Shown: piece by piece, positions 52,974-63,745 of the stretch | How positions within the stretch are numbered: position 1 is the first letter of the stretch | Layout of the letters: each line of letters starts with the position of its first letter | NCBI RefSeq assembly: GCF_000204055.1 | Contig: NW_006768857.1 | Location: 73,534 to 137,533 of the forward strand | Direction: 5' to 3' | DNA length: 64,000 nt | DNA from: Melampsora larici-populina 98AG31 | Taxonomy: Eukaryota; Basidiomycota; Pucciniomycetes; Pucciniales; Melampsoraceae | The notes under the pieces: generated by a model | Told to the model about the DNA's origin: nothing | The model's database searches: none | The model's input: only the letters and a program-made list of their open reading frames with translations | Program-made: the position numbers and the translations under genes

Positions 52974-55900
52974 CACATTGCTCTCTCATGATGGCGAAAA
53001 CGTTCTCCTTATGAACTTTGAATCCGTCCGCCAGGTCACCATGTTCATAGTAGTATAGATACTGCACGAAAAGATCAAAGGCGGTAACCCACTCGCCAAA
53101 AGACATCTTCCATTCAACGGGGACGTCTAAACCGACGTACTTGTCGTCTTTATCCTTTGAGGTACGCGGTCGAGAGGTGGTTTTGAGCAAATCCTGCTTC
53201 AACCAGTTGACATTGAAAATTGACAATGGCACATAACCTTCTACAGACTTAAGTTTGTCGTCCCAGTGTTTTGACAAACTCACTAAACCGGTGTAGAACT
53301 TAAAGCTCAACAAGAGCTTTACAGAGCTTAAAGAGGGATAATCTACTAATATAACTAACTAGTAGAAGTTGCCTAATACTGCCTCTTTGAAAGAATCAAC
53401 ACGGGGTTTTGCTGAATTCTTTGGGATAAGGCACCAGAGAAATATGTCTCAATACTTAATTCAAGTATTATTCCCGTGATTTTTAGAAATAAAGAAATCT
53501 CAACACTATTGTAGTGTTATTCCAATCTGAGCACAACAAAAACACAACTTTAATTACTAGCAAAAGCAACAATCAGTTTGATTGTTATTCCAATGTAGAC
53601 TTGTAGTCTTATCACACATAAAGAAATCTCTCCTTTGATGTAAAGGGGCAATTTAGTGAACTTAGTACTGCTAAAGTAATTTAATGATGATTAAAAACAC
53701 TCTAACAAAAGTATAAGATGAGTAAAAAGGGGAACAAAGGCCCGTAAAATCCTTAAAAACAGTATATAACCTTCCAATACCCTTCAACAATGGTCAACAA
53801 CCTCCAAAAAACCTCAAAAACTGTCAAAATCAACAGAATTTCCTCCAATGTAATCATGTGATGTCATGGATATTATTATTTGTAATGATTTACGGCGTGA
53901 ATTTAATCAATTGATGTGAATAAATGATGAACAGATCTTCTTATGATGAATACAGATGATTTTTTCCTAATATTCATAGCTGAAATCCATTTTTGGAATT
54001 ACGAATGTTTTGTAAAGTTGTTCAACTTTGGATTACTATAGCTCATTTGATAGCCCTCGTAATTCTGATCATTTATCACCCCCATATCACCTATTTCTGA
54101 TGTGTGATGAATAAGTTATTGAGTTGTAAAGATTGCAAAAATAAAGTTTTGTCATGTAAATGTCACATGTAACCTCCAAATTTGAAATTCATTCCAGTTT
54201 CTTTGTTGCCTTATAAATTTTTCACTACTCCTCCGCTACTAATGATTTAAAGGTTGTACATTATGAAACCAATGATTCCGCGTCGAATGAACTATCACAC
54301 ACCTAATTCTGACAAGTTTTACCATATGTAATCAGCTGAAAACCTCCAATTTTGATGAATTTTGACTATTTTCACGTCTGATAATGATTTTCCTTCTATC
54401 AAAAGATCATTCCACAGCACTCCAATCAATCACACAGCATTAAAGTCACTCTGAAAAACTCTTGGCGCAATCAATCCATCAATGACATCACTACACAGGA
54501 ATCAATACCATAGTACCCTTCTTCGAAATTTCCCTTTTCTTGAATAACTTCACACCTCCCTTATCAATCCTCATGATTAAAGTTGTTGCTGACTAATGTT
54601 ATCCTTCTCTTTCACAATAAAACCTTCCTGAACCAATATCTCTTCTAATAATAAGCTAAAAACCACTTTCCAAGCTTTCATACCCATATTTTCAAATTTT
54701 TCTCCAACTTTCTTAATATTCTTCTTCTTCTTTCATTCTTTTCATAACAGTTTCCATTCCTAAAGATCCAAACTAAATGTTCTTCTTCCTCAAATCTCTT
54801 CTTACTAATTCTCTTAATTTAATTTTCACTCTTATACTATTTTTATTGATCTTTTCAAATTTTTCTTTACTCTTAAATGTTCATATCAATTGCTTATGTA
54901 AATATATGATTTGAAAGATAATGAAATGAAGATAATGAATCAACTGTGATAACCTTGATGACTAATAACTTCAATAATAGTATTGCCTTTGACCAAAAAC
55001 TCGAATTTTCACATAATTTTTAAATTTTTTGCTTAAGTAGAGATCTTGCTCACCACACCGGTCCTTTCTATACCTTTCTTGCTGACTTCCGGTTTGGATT
55101 TGGCAGCCGCCTTTGCCGTATCAGGTTCCTTAGAAGACGGTACAACAACGTCGTCCTTGTCTTTGGTCAAATCGAAACAGAGAGTGCGTTTGGGGGTAGG
55201 AGTCGCAGAGTTTCCGGTAGGCTGTCCCAAGGCAGCTGTAAGACCTTTCGCAGTAGCAGGGTCCGAATGCTTGACAACTGAATATCCATTGGTCATTAAC
55301 CACGAATGAAAGCCTCTAGGTGGGCTGGTTCCGACAGAGCAAACTGTGCTTCTGCACGGAGGGGATTTTGGAGCTGATCGCGACAAAACAAAGGAACCCA
55401 ACAACTCAGTTCCGTACAACCGCATAAGAACATCTCCTTACAGGCATCACTTTCATGTGGCAACACGTGTTCGTGGCAGTCTTTGCGTCCTGCGGCATCA
55501 CTCAAAGGTGGATAATCATATAATCAACGCTTACCATTTGCATTAATGCTAACGTTATCCATGGCTATTAAACTCGCAGGGTTCGAACCTGGAGGGTGGA
55601 TGATGGAGGTACTTGAGGACTCATTATTTTCTACGTTTCCACGTTCTCCTTGGTTGGTTTCTGCTAAACCTCCTTCTTGTCCCACTCCCAAAGCCGATGA
55701 CGGAGTGCCCCCGGTATTCGTGGTTCCTTCTCTACGAGGTGCCGTGAGAGTGACTGCTGGAGTCGCGTCGTTTGAAGATCCATTTTGGTTTGAAGGTCTA
55801 GATGATCCCCTGGCGTTCCGACGGCCTCTTCCCCTTTGACTGTTCACCCCGTTGGTCGACGTGTTTTGGTCGGTGTACGATGGCGGGTTGACTGTTTGCT

Positions 55901-56024
55901 CAGAATCTAGAGGGGGGACTGAGCCTCCTCTCAATCTCTCGCTTGTCCTTCTCATCATTGCCTCAAATCTTTTGGTGTTAGAAGTGTTGGTGTTGTTAGA
56001 AGACATTATGAGGTTGTGACCCAA
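52974..56024 (-). pseudogene. Gag 5' exons of the DIRS-like element, split by a solo LTR
   Basis: Exon A (56024 to about 55538) encodes a Ser/Asn/Arg-rich region (RTSERLRGG, RGRGRRNARGSS) and ends at a GTAAGC donor. Exon B (about 55434-55058) follows in phase from a TGTAAG acceptor and runs to KKGIERTG. A 1,766-bp LTR then interrupts. Removing it with one CCGG copy restores the frame directly into LVSLSKHWDDKL, which continues to FGEWVTAFDLFVQYLYYYEH, HKENVFAIMREQC and a GTGAGC donor at 52974. This resembles the upstream part of a DIRS-type Gag and joins in phase to the exon at 43228. The split by the LTR and the 9.7-kb interval make this copy non-functional. Confidence 0.6.
53292..55057 (-). 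mobile_element. Solo LTR inserted in gag, exact 4-bp duplication CCGG
   Basis: 1,766 bp, minus orientation, starting TGTGGTGAGC (55057) and ending AGTTCTACA (53292). It is the same family as 18288-20057. CCGG flanks both sides (53288-53291 and 55058-55061). Because the interrupted reading frame is restored exactly when the LTR and one CCGG are removed, both boundaries and the 4-bp duplication are certain. The terminal hairpin TAAAGCTC, loop, GAGCTTTA is at 53301-53321. Confidence 0.93.
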
Positions 56025-56355
56025 TTGTAGATGAGGAATTTCAAAAAGAAGAGTTTAAGCAATATAGCTTAAAGTGAGATATGAGAGAGAGAGAGTTTCC
56101 AGATCTGAGTGTGGGATATTCGGCTATGGGGAAGTTGACGCGTGGGGAAGGGGAAGAAGTGAAGGATTTTCACTTTACTTCCGCAAAACTTCAAGCTCGT
56201 GTCGGGAGAAACCCACCCTCAACATAGGGCTACTTTCTCCCGCACCCCATAGTCCGACCCCGTCACTCGTCGTGGAAACAGACGGTACCGTCGTGCCTTT
56301 GGGTACCGTCAACCGGTAGATGAAAAGGACATCAGCAGACTGTTATTATAAGGTG
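56025..56355. other. Likely 5' region of the DIRS-like element
   Basis: Noncoding and GC-richer. It contains GACGGTACCGTC (56281-56292), a perfect 12-bp palindrome, with GGTACCGTC repeated at 56303-56311. The boundary with the older hAT gene on the right is not defined. Confidence 0.4.
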
Positions 56356-56746
56356 TTATAAGGAATAAGGGAAAAAACGAGAGAACATAAAGATGAAAAA
56401 GTTAAACTGAAAAAGGAAAAATGAAATGAAGGGATAAACCTTCCACCAATCAAGTGGGGGTTGATCTTTTTTGATTGGAAATTGGCCTGACAAGTAGTTG
56501 TCAAGTTCCGAATGGGAGGGCTTGTCCGGAATGTCATTCAACCCTCCAAAGACATCGTACTCATCGGGCTCCACAGATACGACAGGCTCATCAGGTGACG
56601 GTGTTGGCTTGCGAGCCAAAGACTTTTCTACAAGATCATTGAAGGCTACCTCGATCAAAGCTTGAGAAGCAGCATTGTATTTGGGATAATGAAGTGAAAA
56701 AAACCTTTGACGGAATCGGGGATTGAGGACAGTAGCCAAGACAATG
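56356..56746 (-). pseudogene. Second hAT transposase, C-terminal fragment
   Basis: Reads IVLATVLNPRFRQRFF, HYPKYNAASQALIE, ELDNYLSGQFPI and PPLDWWK, the segment that precedes the hAT dimerisation domain, ending at a likely donor GTTTAT near 56446. The final hATC exon is missing; the DIRS-like element begins in its place. The fragment is continuous in sense with 62500-60615 and is separated from it by the Copia insertion. Confidence 0.75.
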
Positions 56747-56955
56747 TGTTATGAATGTCATCTATGTGATTGCTGATATGATTACATCATAGTTGTTTCT
56801 GCTAATAAATCTCATGTAACATTATCCTTATAAACATATTAGCATTATTTATATTTATACTGTTAGTTTGATTGTTAGTTGGATTGGTTTGTCTTCTTCT
56901 TTACCTTTCCAATATTGTCTAACTCTTTCTATCAGAACGTGAATCCAGCTTATCA

Positions 56956-56967
56956 GGTTATGAGCCC
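56956..56967 (+). promoter_or_regulatory. Copia primer-binding site for initiator tRNA half-molecule
   Basis: GGTTATGAGCCC is the reverse complement of GGGCTCATAACC, the anticodon stem-loop sequence of eukaryotic initiator methionine tRNA. Copia-type elements are known to prime from this internal region. It directly follows a CA-ending sequence. Confidence 0.65.
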
Positions 56968-57202
56968 ATCTCACTGATTCAATAAGTAAATCACCTCTGA
57001 AAACCGTATCAAACAAAAACTCTAAAAACCGTTTGATATAGTCCAGAAAGCCTTAAGGAAAGGTCCGTCTGCATACAGACAATAAACTAAGTCAATCAGA
57101 ATATCTCCGAAACCTTAAAGATTAAAATCAACAACAAATCTTCGGTTTGAATCTTCTGTTTACCACACATTCACAAATCTTCATCGTTTTACCATCTTAT
57201 TC

Positions 57203-60200
57203 ATGGCTAATCCTACGTCAACCACTGGAGATAAACTGTCTCCGTCTCTCTCTCCGATCTCATCTTGACCAAAATGTTCTAGGTCAGAATTGAACACTCG
57301 TGAATCTTTAACTCGAGAAACTCGAGAATCTAATGTTTGAGAAACGAAACCGTATACAATTTCTCACTCTCACGAGAAGTTGGATGCTACCGGTGTTGAG
57401 CCATTGAAAGCTCCTGGAACGAATTTGAATTATCACCAATGGCAATTCGTGATGGGTACAATCATAAGAGATTCTCAATATGGTTATGTACAAAGAGAAG
57501 TGCAACCATCTCCGCTTCCAGCATCTGAGGAACACGATCGATGCAAAGTTTTGTCTCTTATATTGAGATATGTCGATTCTTTGAACTATGAATTCTTGTC
57601 TCCATTCAAAGATGATCCGAGAAAACAGTGGATTGCATTAAGGGATGCTCATCAAGATGCATTGTCCGGATCGGTTATGTACTGGCTTAAAAAGCTTGTA
57701 ACCGCCAAGATGGGCGACAATTCAATCACTGAACATCTTGAGATCATGTCGGCTGATTACCAAAGATTCAAAACTCTAGTGACACCTACCAGACCTTTGA
57801 CTGCCGATATGATCTTTGCTACAGCTGTTAGCTTATCTCTGACTGCTGATTGGCAACCCATCCTGGCGCCACTGTTGCAAAGAGATGCAGTTTCCTCTAC
57901 AACTATTCTCAAAGTTCTTAGGGAGGAGGTACTCGACGATCGATTTCAACTGAAGATATTGAAATTGTGGCGGCTATGAAAGATGAGAGTTTGAAAGAAA
58001 TTGTTTGTACTCATTGTGGTAAATCAAAACATTTGATTGATGATTGTCGCATTTTAAAATCTAAGCTACAAAAGTATAAGATTTCAAAAGAGGAAAAATC
58101 AAACGATGATTCAGCTAAGTCAAAGCCGAGCAAGAATCAAATCAAGAGATTGAAAGCTGCAAAAGCTAAAGCAGCATCGACTTCTAGAGTTTCTTCAGAT
58201 TTGGATGTCTCTATCGATATAAATTCAGAAATTTTGGCAGCGGCAACTGTCAATGCATCTTCAGCTAAAAGCAATGGATGGCTCGTTGATTCCGGAACGT
58301 CACAACTGATGACACCATTCTCTAATGTTGTTTCAAAGCAAAAACCTGACGACACGACTATTAGTCTTGCGAATGGCTCCGTAGTTAAATCCATATCAAA
58401 AGGATTTGTTTCACTGCCATTTTCTGACTTTCCCGACGTAAAATCACTTTACGTTCCATCTCTCTCTGAACCTCTTTTATCTGTATCAAAATTGGCCGAT
58501 AAAGACATTTCTACAGTTTTCACCTCATCTAAAGTATCATTCGTCAAGGACTGTCAAATTTTAGGAAAGGTGGTTGGTACCGGTGTTTGACAAGGAAACT
58601 TGTACTATCTCAATCATGAGGTATGTCAATCAAGTTCCCCTGATTGTTCTTCGAAAGCTTTGGTTTCTGACGTAGAACTATGGCATCTTAGATTTAATCA
58701 CCCTGGTTATGCTTTGCTTAAAAAGAAACTTTCTATTTTAAATATTAAAGTGGATGAAAGCGAGCTAAGAAAATTACATAGCTGTAAAATTTGTATCCAA
58801 GGGAAAATGAGACACCGGAATATGTCTAGTAGGGCTGGTTGGAGATCTAATAAACCTCTCAGTGTCATTCATTCTGATCTTTCATCATACTCAGTTGTAT
58901 CTCAAAAAGGATTTAAGTATTTTGTAACGTTTATTGATGATTACACAAGATTTACAAAAATTTACTTGATGAAATCAAAAGACGAAGTATTATCAAAATT
59001 TAAATTATTCTATAATGAGATGAGTACAAAGGTTGAGTGTGTCATTGCTAAGTTGAGATCCGATAATGGAACTGAATATATAAACAAAGGTTTTTCATCA
59101 TTCTGTTCTGAGAAAGGTATCACTCAAACAACTGGTCCTCCTGGTTCACCACAACTAAACGGAGTGGCTGAAAGATGCAATAGGACTGTGAAGGAGAAAG
59201 TAAGATGCTGCTTGATTGAGTCAAAGCTGCCGGATAGTTTTTGGGGGGATGCTTTGGAATACGCCATCGAGACGTTGAACAACATGCCGACAAGAACGAA
59301 CGAGAAATTTCAATCGCCAATTTTGCTACTGGGTATTCATGAACGTCAAGAACATACATACCATTCATTTGGTTGCAAAGTATGGTTTCATGTCATAAAA
59401 CTAAAGTCGACACTCTGACCTCGAGCGTGTGAAGCTATTTTTCTTTCATATTTAAATAACAATGAAGGAGGGATAGTATGGGATACAGAAAAGAAGGTTG
59501 CTTTAAAAGCTACTTCTTTAGTATTCCTTGATAAAGTTTTCCCTGGATTAAAATCTAACAATTCCAGTGAACTTTCTGGTCAAAAGGGAGGAAACTTACT
59601 TCCGTGGCCAACTTTGGATAACAATCATTCAGTTACTCCAATACCAACATCAACTTCTGATTCAACACCTGAACAAGGATCAACTCGACCTGTCAGATCA
59701 CGACGTCAACCAATTTGCTATGGTGAATATGGTAGAGCGGCGTATGTTGAAAACGAGAAGGACCCTGCATCTTACAAGAAGGCTAAAAAGTCTGTTAACT
59801 GGGATATTTGGAAGTTAGCAGCTGAAGCTGAGATGCAGTCACTGGTAGGAAAAGAAACATGGAAATTAGTTCCTCAACCTGCCAGAAGAAAAATCATTAG
59901 ATGCAAATGGATATGTCTGTTGACAAGTTGAAAGCTAGACTTGTGGCCTTAGGATTTTCGCAAATCAAAGGTATCGATTTTTCAGGAGTTTTCTCTCCAA
60001 CTTCTCGTCAAGAGTCAATCAGATTATTTCTAACTCTTATGGCGAAAAATGGATGGAAGGGTGTTTCAGTAGATATCAAGACAGCTTTTTTAAATGGTGA
60101 TCTTGATGAAGAGATCTATATGGAACAAGCTGAGGGGTTTGTGGATGAAGAGAATCCTGATTGGGTGTATAGAATTTTGAGATCACTTTATGGGTTAAAG

Positions 60201-60612
60201 CAATCTCCAAGGCAATGGAATATTAAATTACATGAATATCTCATTTCTATTGGTTTTACTCGTTCTGCACATGATCCGTCAATTTATTTTAAATTAAATG
60301 AAGATGGAGAAATTAAATCTATGTCAGTAACTCATGTGGATGATATTGCAGTTACTGGCACGGATGAAGAAATCAATGACTTTTGAGTTTTAATAAAGAA
60401 ACGCTTCGAAGTCTCTTCTGATAAACCTCTATCACATTTCTTATCATTGAACATTTCAAAAGTCAAAGATCATAAAGTCAGTATAGAACAAACACATTAC
60501 ATATCAACACTTCAAAAAGAATTTATGAAGTACAATGTAAAGTTGTCAAATTCACAAAATGATGACATGTTCAAAACTCTAGTACCATCAAGTGAAGACG
60601 ATTTGAAAACAT
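57203..60612 (+). pseudogene. Copia Gag-Pol, multiple breaks
   Basis: The frame starts at ATG 57203 (MANPTSTTGDKL). Gag shows NLNYHQWQFVMG and a CCHC knuckle (CTHCGKSKHLIDDC, about 58008). Protease has GWLVDSGTSQLM, the pre-integrase region HLRFNHPGYALL and CKICIQGK, integrase FIDDYTRF, LRSDNGTEY and PQLNGVAER, and RT DIKTAFLNGDLDEEIYM, SLYGLKQSPRQW and THVDDIAV. Breaks are TGA at 57266, 57338, 58588, 59416 and 60384, a frameshift near 57940 and a deletion with frame change near 59925 before KARLVALGF. RNase H is lost. Confidence 0.85.
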
Positions 60613-62500
60613 TGATCATGACATCTATTGCATTTTCTCGACTGGGATAAGTAGAGGTGGTCTCTACTCAAAGCTGTTGCAGATTGGCAATGACTCGTTT
60701 ATACTCCATTAGGAGTATACAACCTGTAGGTCCACTGCCCTCAACTTGGGCTGTGGCTTCAACAAAGGTCTACAAACGCAATCAATCAGTAACGATACTT
60801 GGTTATGTAAGCCAGAGAAACACTTACCTTTAAAACCTTGTTGACCAACTCTACAGCGTGCCATTCAGAGGGTGAGATGGTCACACCCTTAAAGAAACAT
60901 GCCTTTCAATTGGCTGCGATCATTGAATTGATCACCTGTGATAAACCAAGAGTGAGTACAAACAAAAGATGATATGAGACAAGAGAACAGATGCTTACCT
61001 CGTGAGCCTCGCAAGCTATCTTGTGGCTTTTGTAATGTGAATTCCATCAAGTCTTGCATGGATGTTTCAGCATGCGACTGGTATATCCCATACGGGCAGC
61101 ACGTGTCTTGAAATCATTACGACGAGCCGCGCTTCTGGCAATCTGGCCAGACACTGCGTCTACCTAAGAGATTAAACAGCATCAAGACATGAAATGAAAC
61201 ACAATATCAGCCAACAAAAAAAATACAAGAGATGAAAGAATGAGATGAAAGACAGGACTTACCTTTTCAAGGGCCACTGCAACCAAGTAATCCGTCTCAC
61301 AGGCATCACCTGAACCATCCTCCTCATCTTCATCTTCTTCTTCTACACCATCAGGGTTGTCTGGTAACCCAACCTCATTTTCCTCATCTGACTCAGAATT
61401 GTACTCGACATCCTCCTCACCATTGTTGACCTCGATACCCGGAACAGGGAGAGGAACCCCATAAGGAGTTGTTGGCTTCTTCAAACTTACCTTTTGACCA
61501 AGAGCCTTAAGGCCGTGTCCAACAACAAGATTGAGTTTATGTGCAAAGCATCGAATATGGTGAGTCGAGGGATCCCATGAAACAGGTTCTTTAGCGTTTG
61601 AGAACATCATCTGAATTTCTGATGCCATGGGCCCATTATTACCCCTGTTGTCGGTTGTCTGGGCTAGCATGTGAGGATGATAAAAATACAAAATCAATCA
61701 AAAGAGAAAACCAGAAAGGAAAACATGGAAACATAAAGCAAGTGATGATGAGATGAAAAACTTATCTTTTGATGAAGGCCATGTTTGATCAAGAACTTCC
61801 CGATCAGTCGTGCCAGAAGAAGTCCAAAATGACACCAAGCGACGAGCTTCAAGGTGAGATGTGTCAATTGATATTCCCAGTTATCATTGATGTAGTTGGC
61901 TGTTGCTCCAACAAAGGCGTATTGATTCCCTTTGGTTGTCCATACGTCATGGACTAGACAAAACTTACCTTGGTTGTTCTGTATAGATCAAAAAACATAT
62001 CAGTTTAAGATCATCAATAAAGAGAGTGAAGATACAAGTTTCTTACCTTCAATTTGTTGATTGCCTTATCGTGCAAGGCTGCAAAAAGATCAACTGATTT
62101 TTTGGCAGCCCATGTTGATGATCGAACTTTAGCACCTCAATTGACCGTGTAAAAGGCGGATCGAAGAGCAACGTCTTCAAAACGTGCCCATGGGAGGGCG
62201 TGCCGGATGATCCAGATGACCAAAAGTAAATTCAAGAGATCGACAGAGAATGTTGGTCCAGAAAGATAGGAATCAAGAGTGGTCTTGGCAAGTTTTTGCT
62301 CCTTGTCCAACTGTTCGAGATAGCTGAGAGGAAGTTCCACACCTGCGGCTATGGCTCAATCTCGGTCCTTGCATACTGGACGTTGCTCGCTACCATCACG
62401 GTGGCCCCAAAGGCCATAATACGAGGTTGGCTGTTTTTTATAAGTGTTAAGACACCAGCGACATTGGTATGTGAGGCCCTATATGGAAAAAGATGAAATG
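60613..62500 (-). pseudogene. Second hAT transposase, N-terminal and core part
   Basis: A diverged relative of the hAT gene at 48-52 kb. Reading minus strand: a BED-like end (VCKDRD, then AIAAGVELPLSYLEQ), LIWIIRHALPWARFEDVAL, a core FCLVHDVWTTKGNQ with the first Asp, QTTDNRGNNGPMASEIQ with the second Asp region, HHIRCFAHKLNLVVGHGLK, an acidic insert, and YKRVIANLQQL near 60690. The same order is seen in the intact hAT gene. TGA codons break it at 62358, 62139 and 60670. Copia insertion separates it from the fragment at 56356-56746. Confidence 0.75.
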
Positions 62501-62837
62501 AAAAATGGAAGAAGTCAAATTCAAATGTCAGCCATCATAATAGAAAAGTAAAAGAGAATATACAATGTGTAAAACTTAAAGGATGGACAATGTGAGGGTT
62601 GGGTGCTCCCTTGAGTACTCAATGCTCACTAATGGGGCTAGTAGAGTATTATGATTTATGTAAATCCTATTATATTGCAAATATAAAGTATTTACAAAGG
62701 GTTTAGACTAGAAACAGAGAGAGAAGGGGAAGGGTAAAAATGAGACACTCCTTGTAGAAATTGAAGGATGGATCCTAGTCCTTCCTTTAATCTTCAGGTT
62801 GACAGATTAAAGAGTGATTTAAGGTTTACTAGACCAG
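62501..62837. other. Spacer upstream of the second hAT gene
   Basis: AT-rich with no supported gene. TGTGAGGGTTGGGTGC at 62589 could be the start of an LTR, but I found no partner end. Confidence 0.35.
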
Positions 62838-62955
62838 TTGTTCTATGGTCACTAACCCTGAGTTGTTCTTATGGTCACCAACCTTGGGTTATTCTATGGT
62901 CACCAACCTGGGTTGTTATATGGTCACCAACCTTGGGTTGTTATATGGTCACCAA
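62838..62955. repeat. About five tandem ~26-bp repeats
   Basis: The unit GGTCACCAACCTTGGGTTGT plus TATAT recurs with small length changes. A short frame through it is a by-product of the repeat. Confidence 0.85.
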
Positions 62956-63539
62956 CCTATGATAGTTCTACTTGGAGAAAGTAGAGGACCCTGGGAAAGT
63001 TGAAGGATATTACTTACTTTTAATCAGGGAACAGATTAAAGTAGTGAAGTTATCACTAGTCTTATATTTATAAGACTCTTGATAATTACTTCAGTAGAAC
63101 TGTTAATTGTTCTTAAAAGTATTGTGTAATAAAAGCTTGGGGGAAATCTCTCAAGGCTGAGAGAGGAGGGGTTTATATACTCTCCTCTCCAAACCTAACT
63201 GTAGTGAGATTTGTTTACCTCCCTACTTTGGTTTAGGGTTTGATTATTATTATTATTTGGGATTATTACTAATAATACTTAATTACATATACATGTTATG
63301 TGTAATATGTAATATAAGCTTTTTAACTCTTGACACTGAGTTATGAGGTGTAATTGATATTTGCTTACATATTACATATCATTTCAAATGTATATGTATA
63401 TGTAATTAAGATGTATATATGATTTATTACAAGTTACATATGTTTTGTAAGCTTTATGTACATGTAATTAGTTGTCTGAAGGTGGTTATATATATTACAA
63501 GTTAGTCTTTGGGTACATACATATGTCCCACTGGGAAAC
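62956..63539. other. AT-rich spacer
   Basis: Low complexity with TTACATAT and ATGTAATTA repeats (63280-63500). No gene recognised. Confidence 0.4.
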
Positions 63540-63550
63540 CCTGTACCCGG

Positions 63551-63745
63551 TCGATTTGCTGCGCTATATAGCGGAGCAATACCTCCAGGGCCGGGTTGCG
63601 CAGCAATTGCTCCGCTATGACAAACCTCGGCCCTGGAGTGCGGTGCGCAGGCTCCGCTATGAATGGCGGAGTGCGTGGCGCACCAAAAAAACGCTACGAA
63701 ACCGCTCCGCATCCGCTATCTATTGCGGAGCGGTTCGGGTATTGA
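63551..63745. repeat. GGAGCGG-rich repeat related to the 360-bp Mutator-type element
   Basis: The right end TTGCGGAGCGGTTCGGGTAT (63724-63743) nearly matches that of 44296-44655 (TTGCGGAGCGGTTCTGGTAT). The interior has GCTCCGCTATGA-type motifs in both orientations, and TACCCG/CGGGTA mark the two ends. No target duplication is visible, so it may be an older or rearranged relative. Confidence 0.6.

Larger units (their letters stand above)
39287..56024 (-). mobile_element. DIRS-like tyrosine-recombinase retroelement with nested insertions
   Basis: Minus-strand order: gag 5' exons (56024-52974), gag 3' exon (43228-42615), RT-RNase H (42305-40504), tyrosine recombinase (40322-39287). A tyrosine recombinase in place of a DDE integrase, next to RT and RNase H, defines the DIRS order (DIRS/Ngaro/PAT). 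The two gag parts can be joined in phase across a 9.7-kb interval that contains three other complete elements, so I read this as one element. A solo LTR (53292-55057) also splits the gag. True termini are not resolved; the 5' end may reach about 56340 and the 3' end about 38939. Confidence 0.65.
56747..60612 (+). mobile_element. Ty1/Copia retrotransposon, 3'-truncated, inside hAT gene
   Basis: A short 5' LTR probably spans 56747 (TGTTATGAATG) to about 56955, ending TTATCA. GGTTATGAGCCC follows, complementary to the anticodon arm of initiator methionine tRNA. The pol order protease, integrase, RT is that of Copia. The right end falls in the RT C-terminal region near 60612, where the minus-strand hAT frame resumes. 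RNase H and 3' LTR are absent, so no target duplication can be checked. Confidence 0.75.

Noticed and set aside
60688..60692. CAATG as right target duplication of the Copia element (matching 56742-56746)
   Set aside because: The hAT frame clearly continues between 60613 and 60690, so the Copia boundary is farther left and the match is chance.
14145..62358. Idea that UGA is read as a sense codon in these transposons
   Set aside because: TGA also serves as the normal terminator of intact cargo genes (for example at 9354 and 9801), and CpG decay explains the pattern more simply.
62589..63480. Possible solo LTR starting TGTGAGGGTT
   Set aside because: No matching end, no duplication and no second copy in the window.
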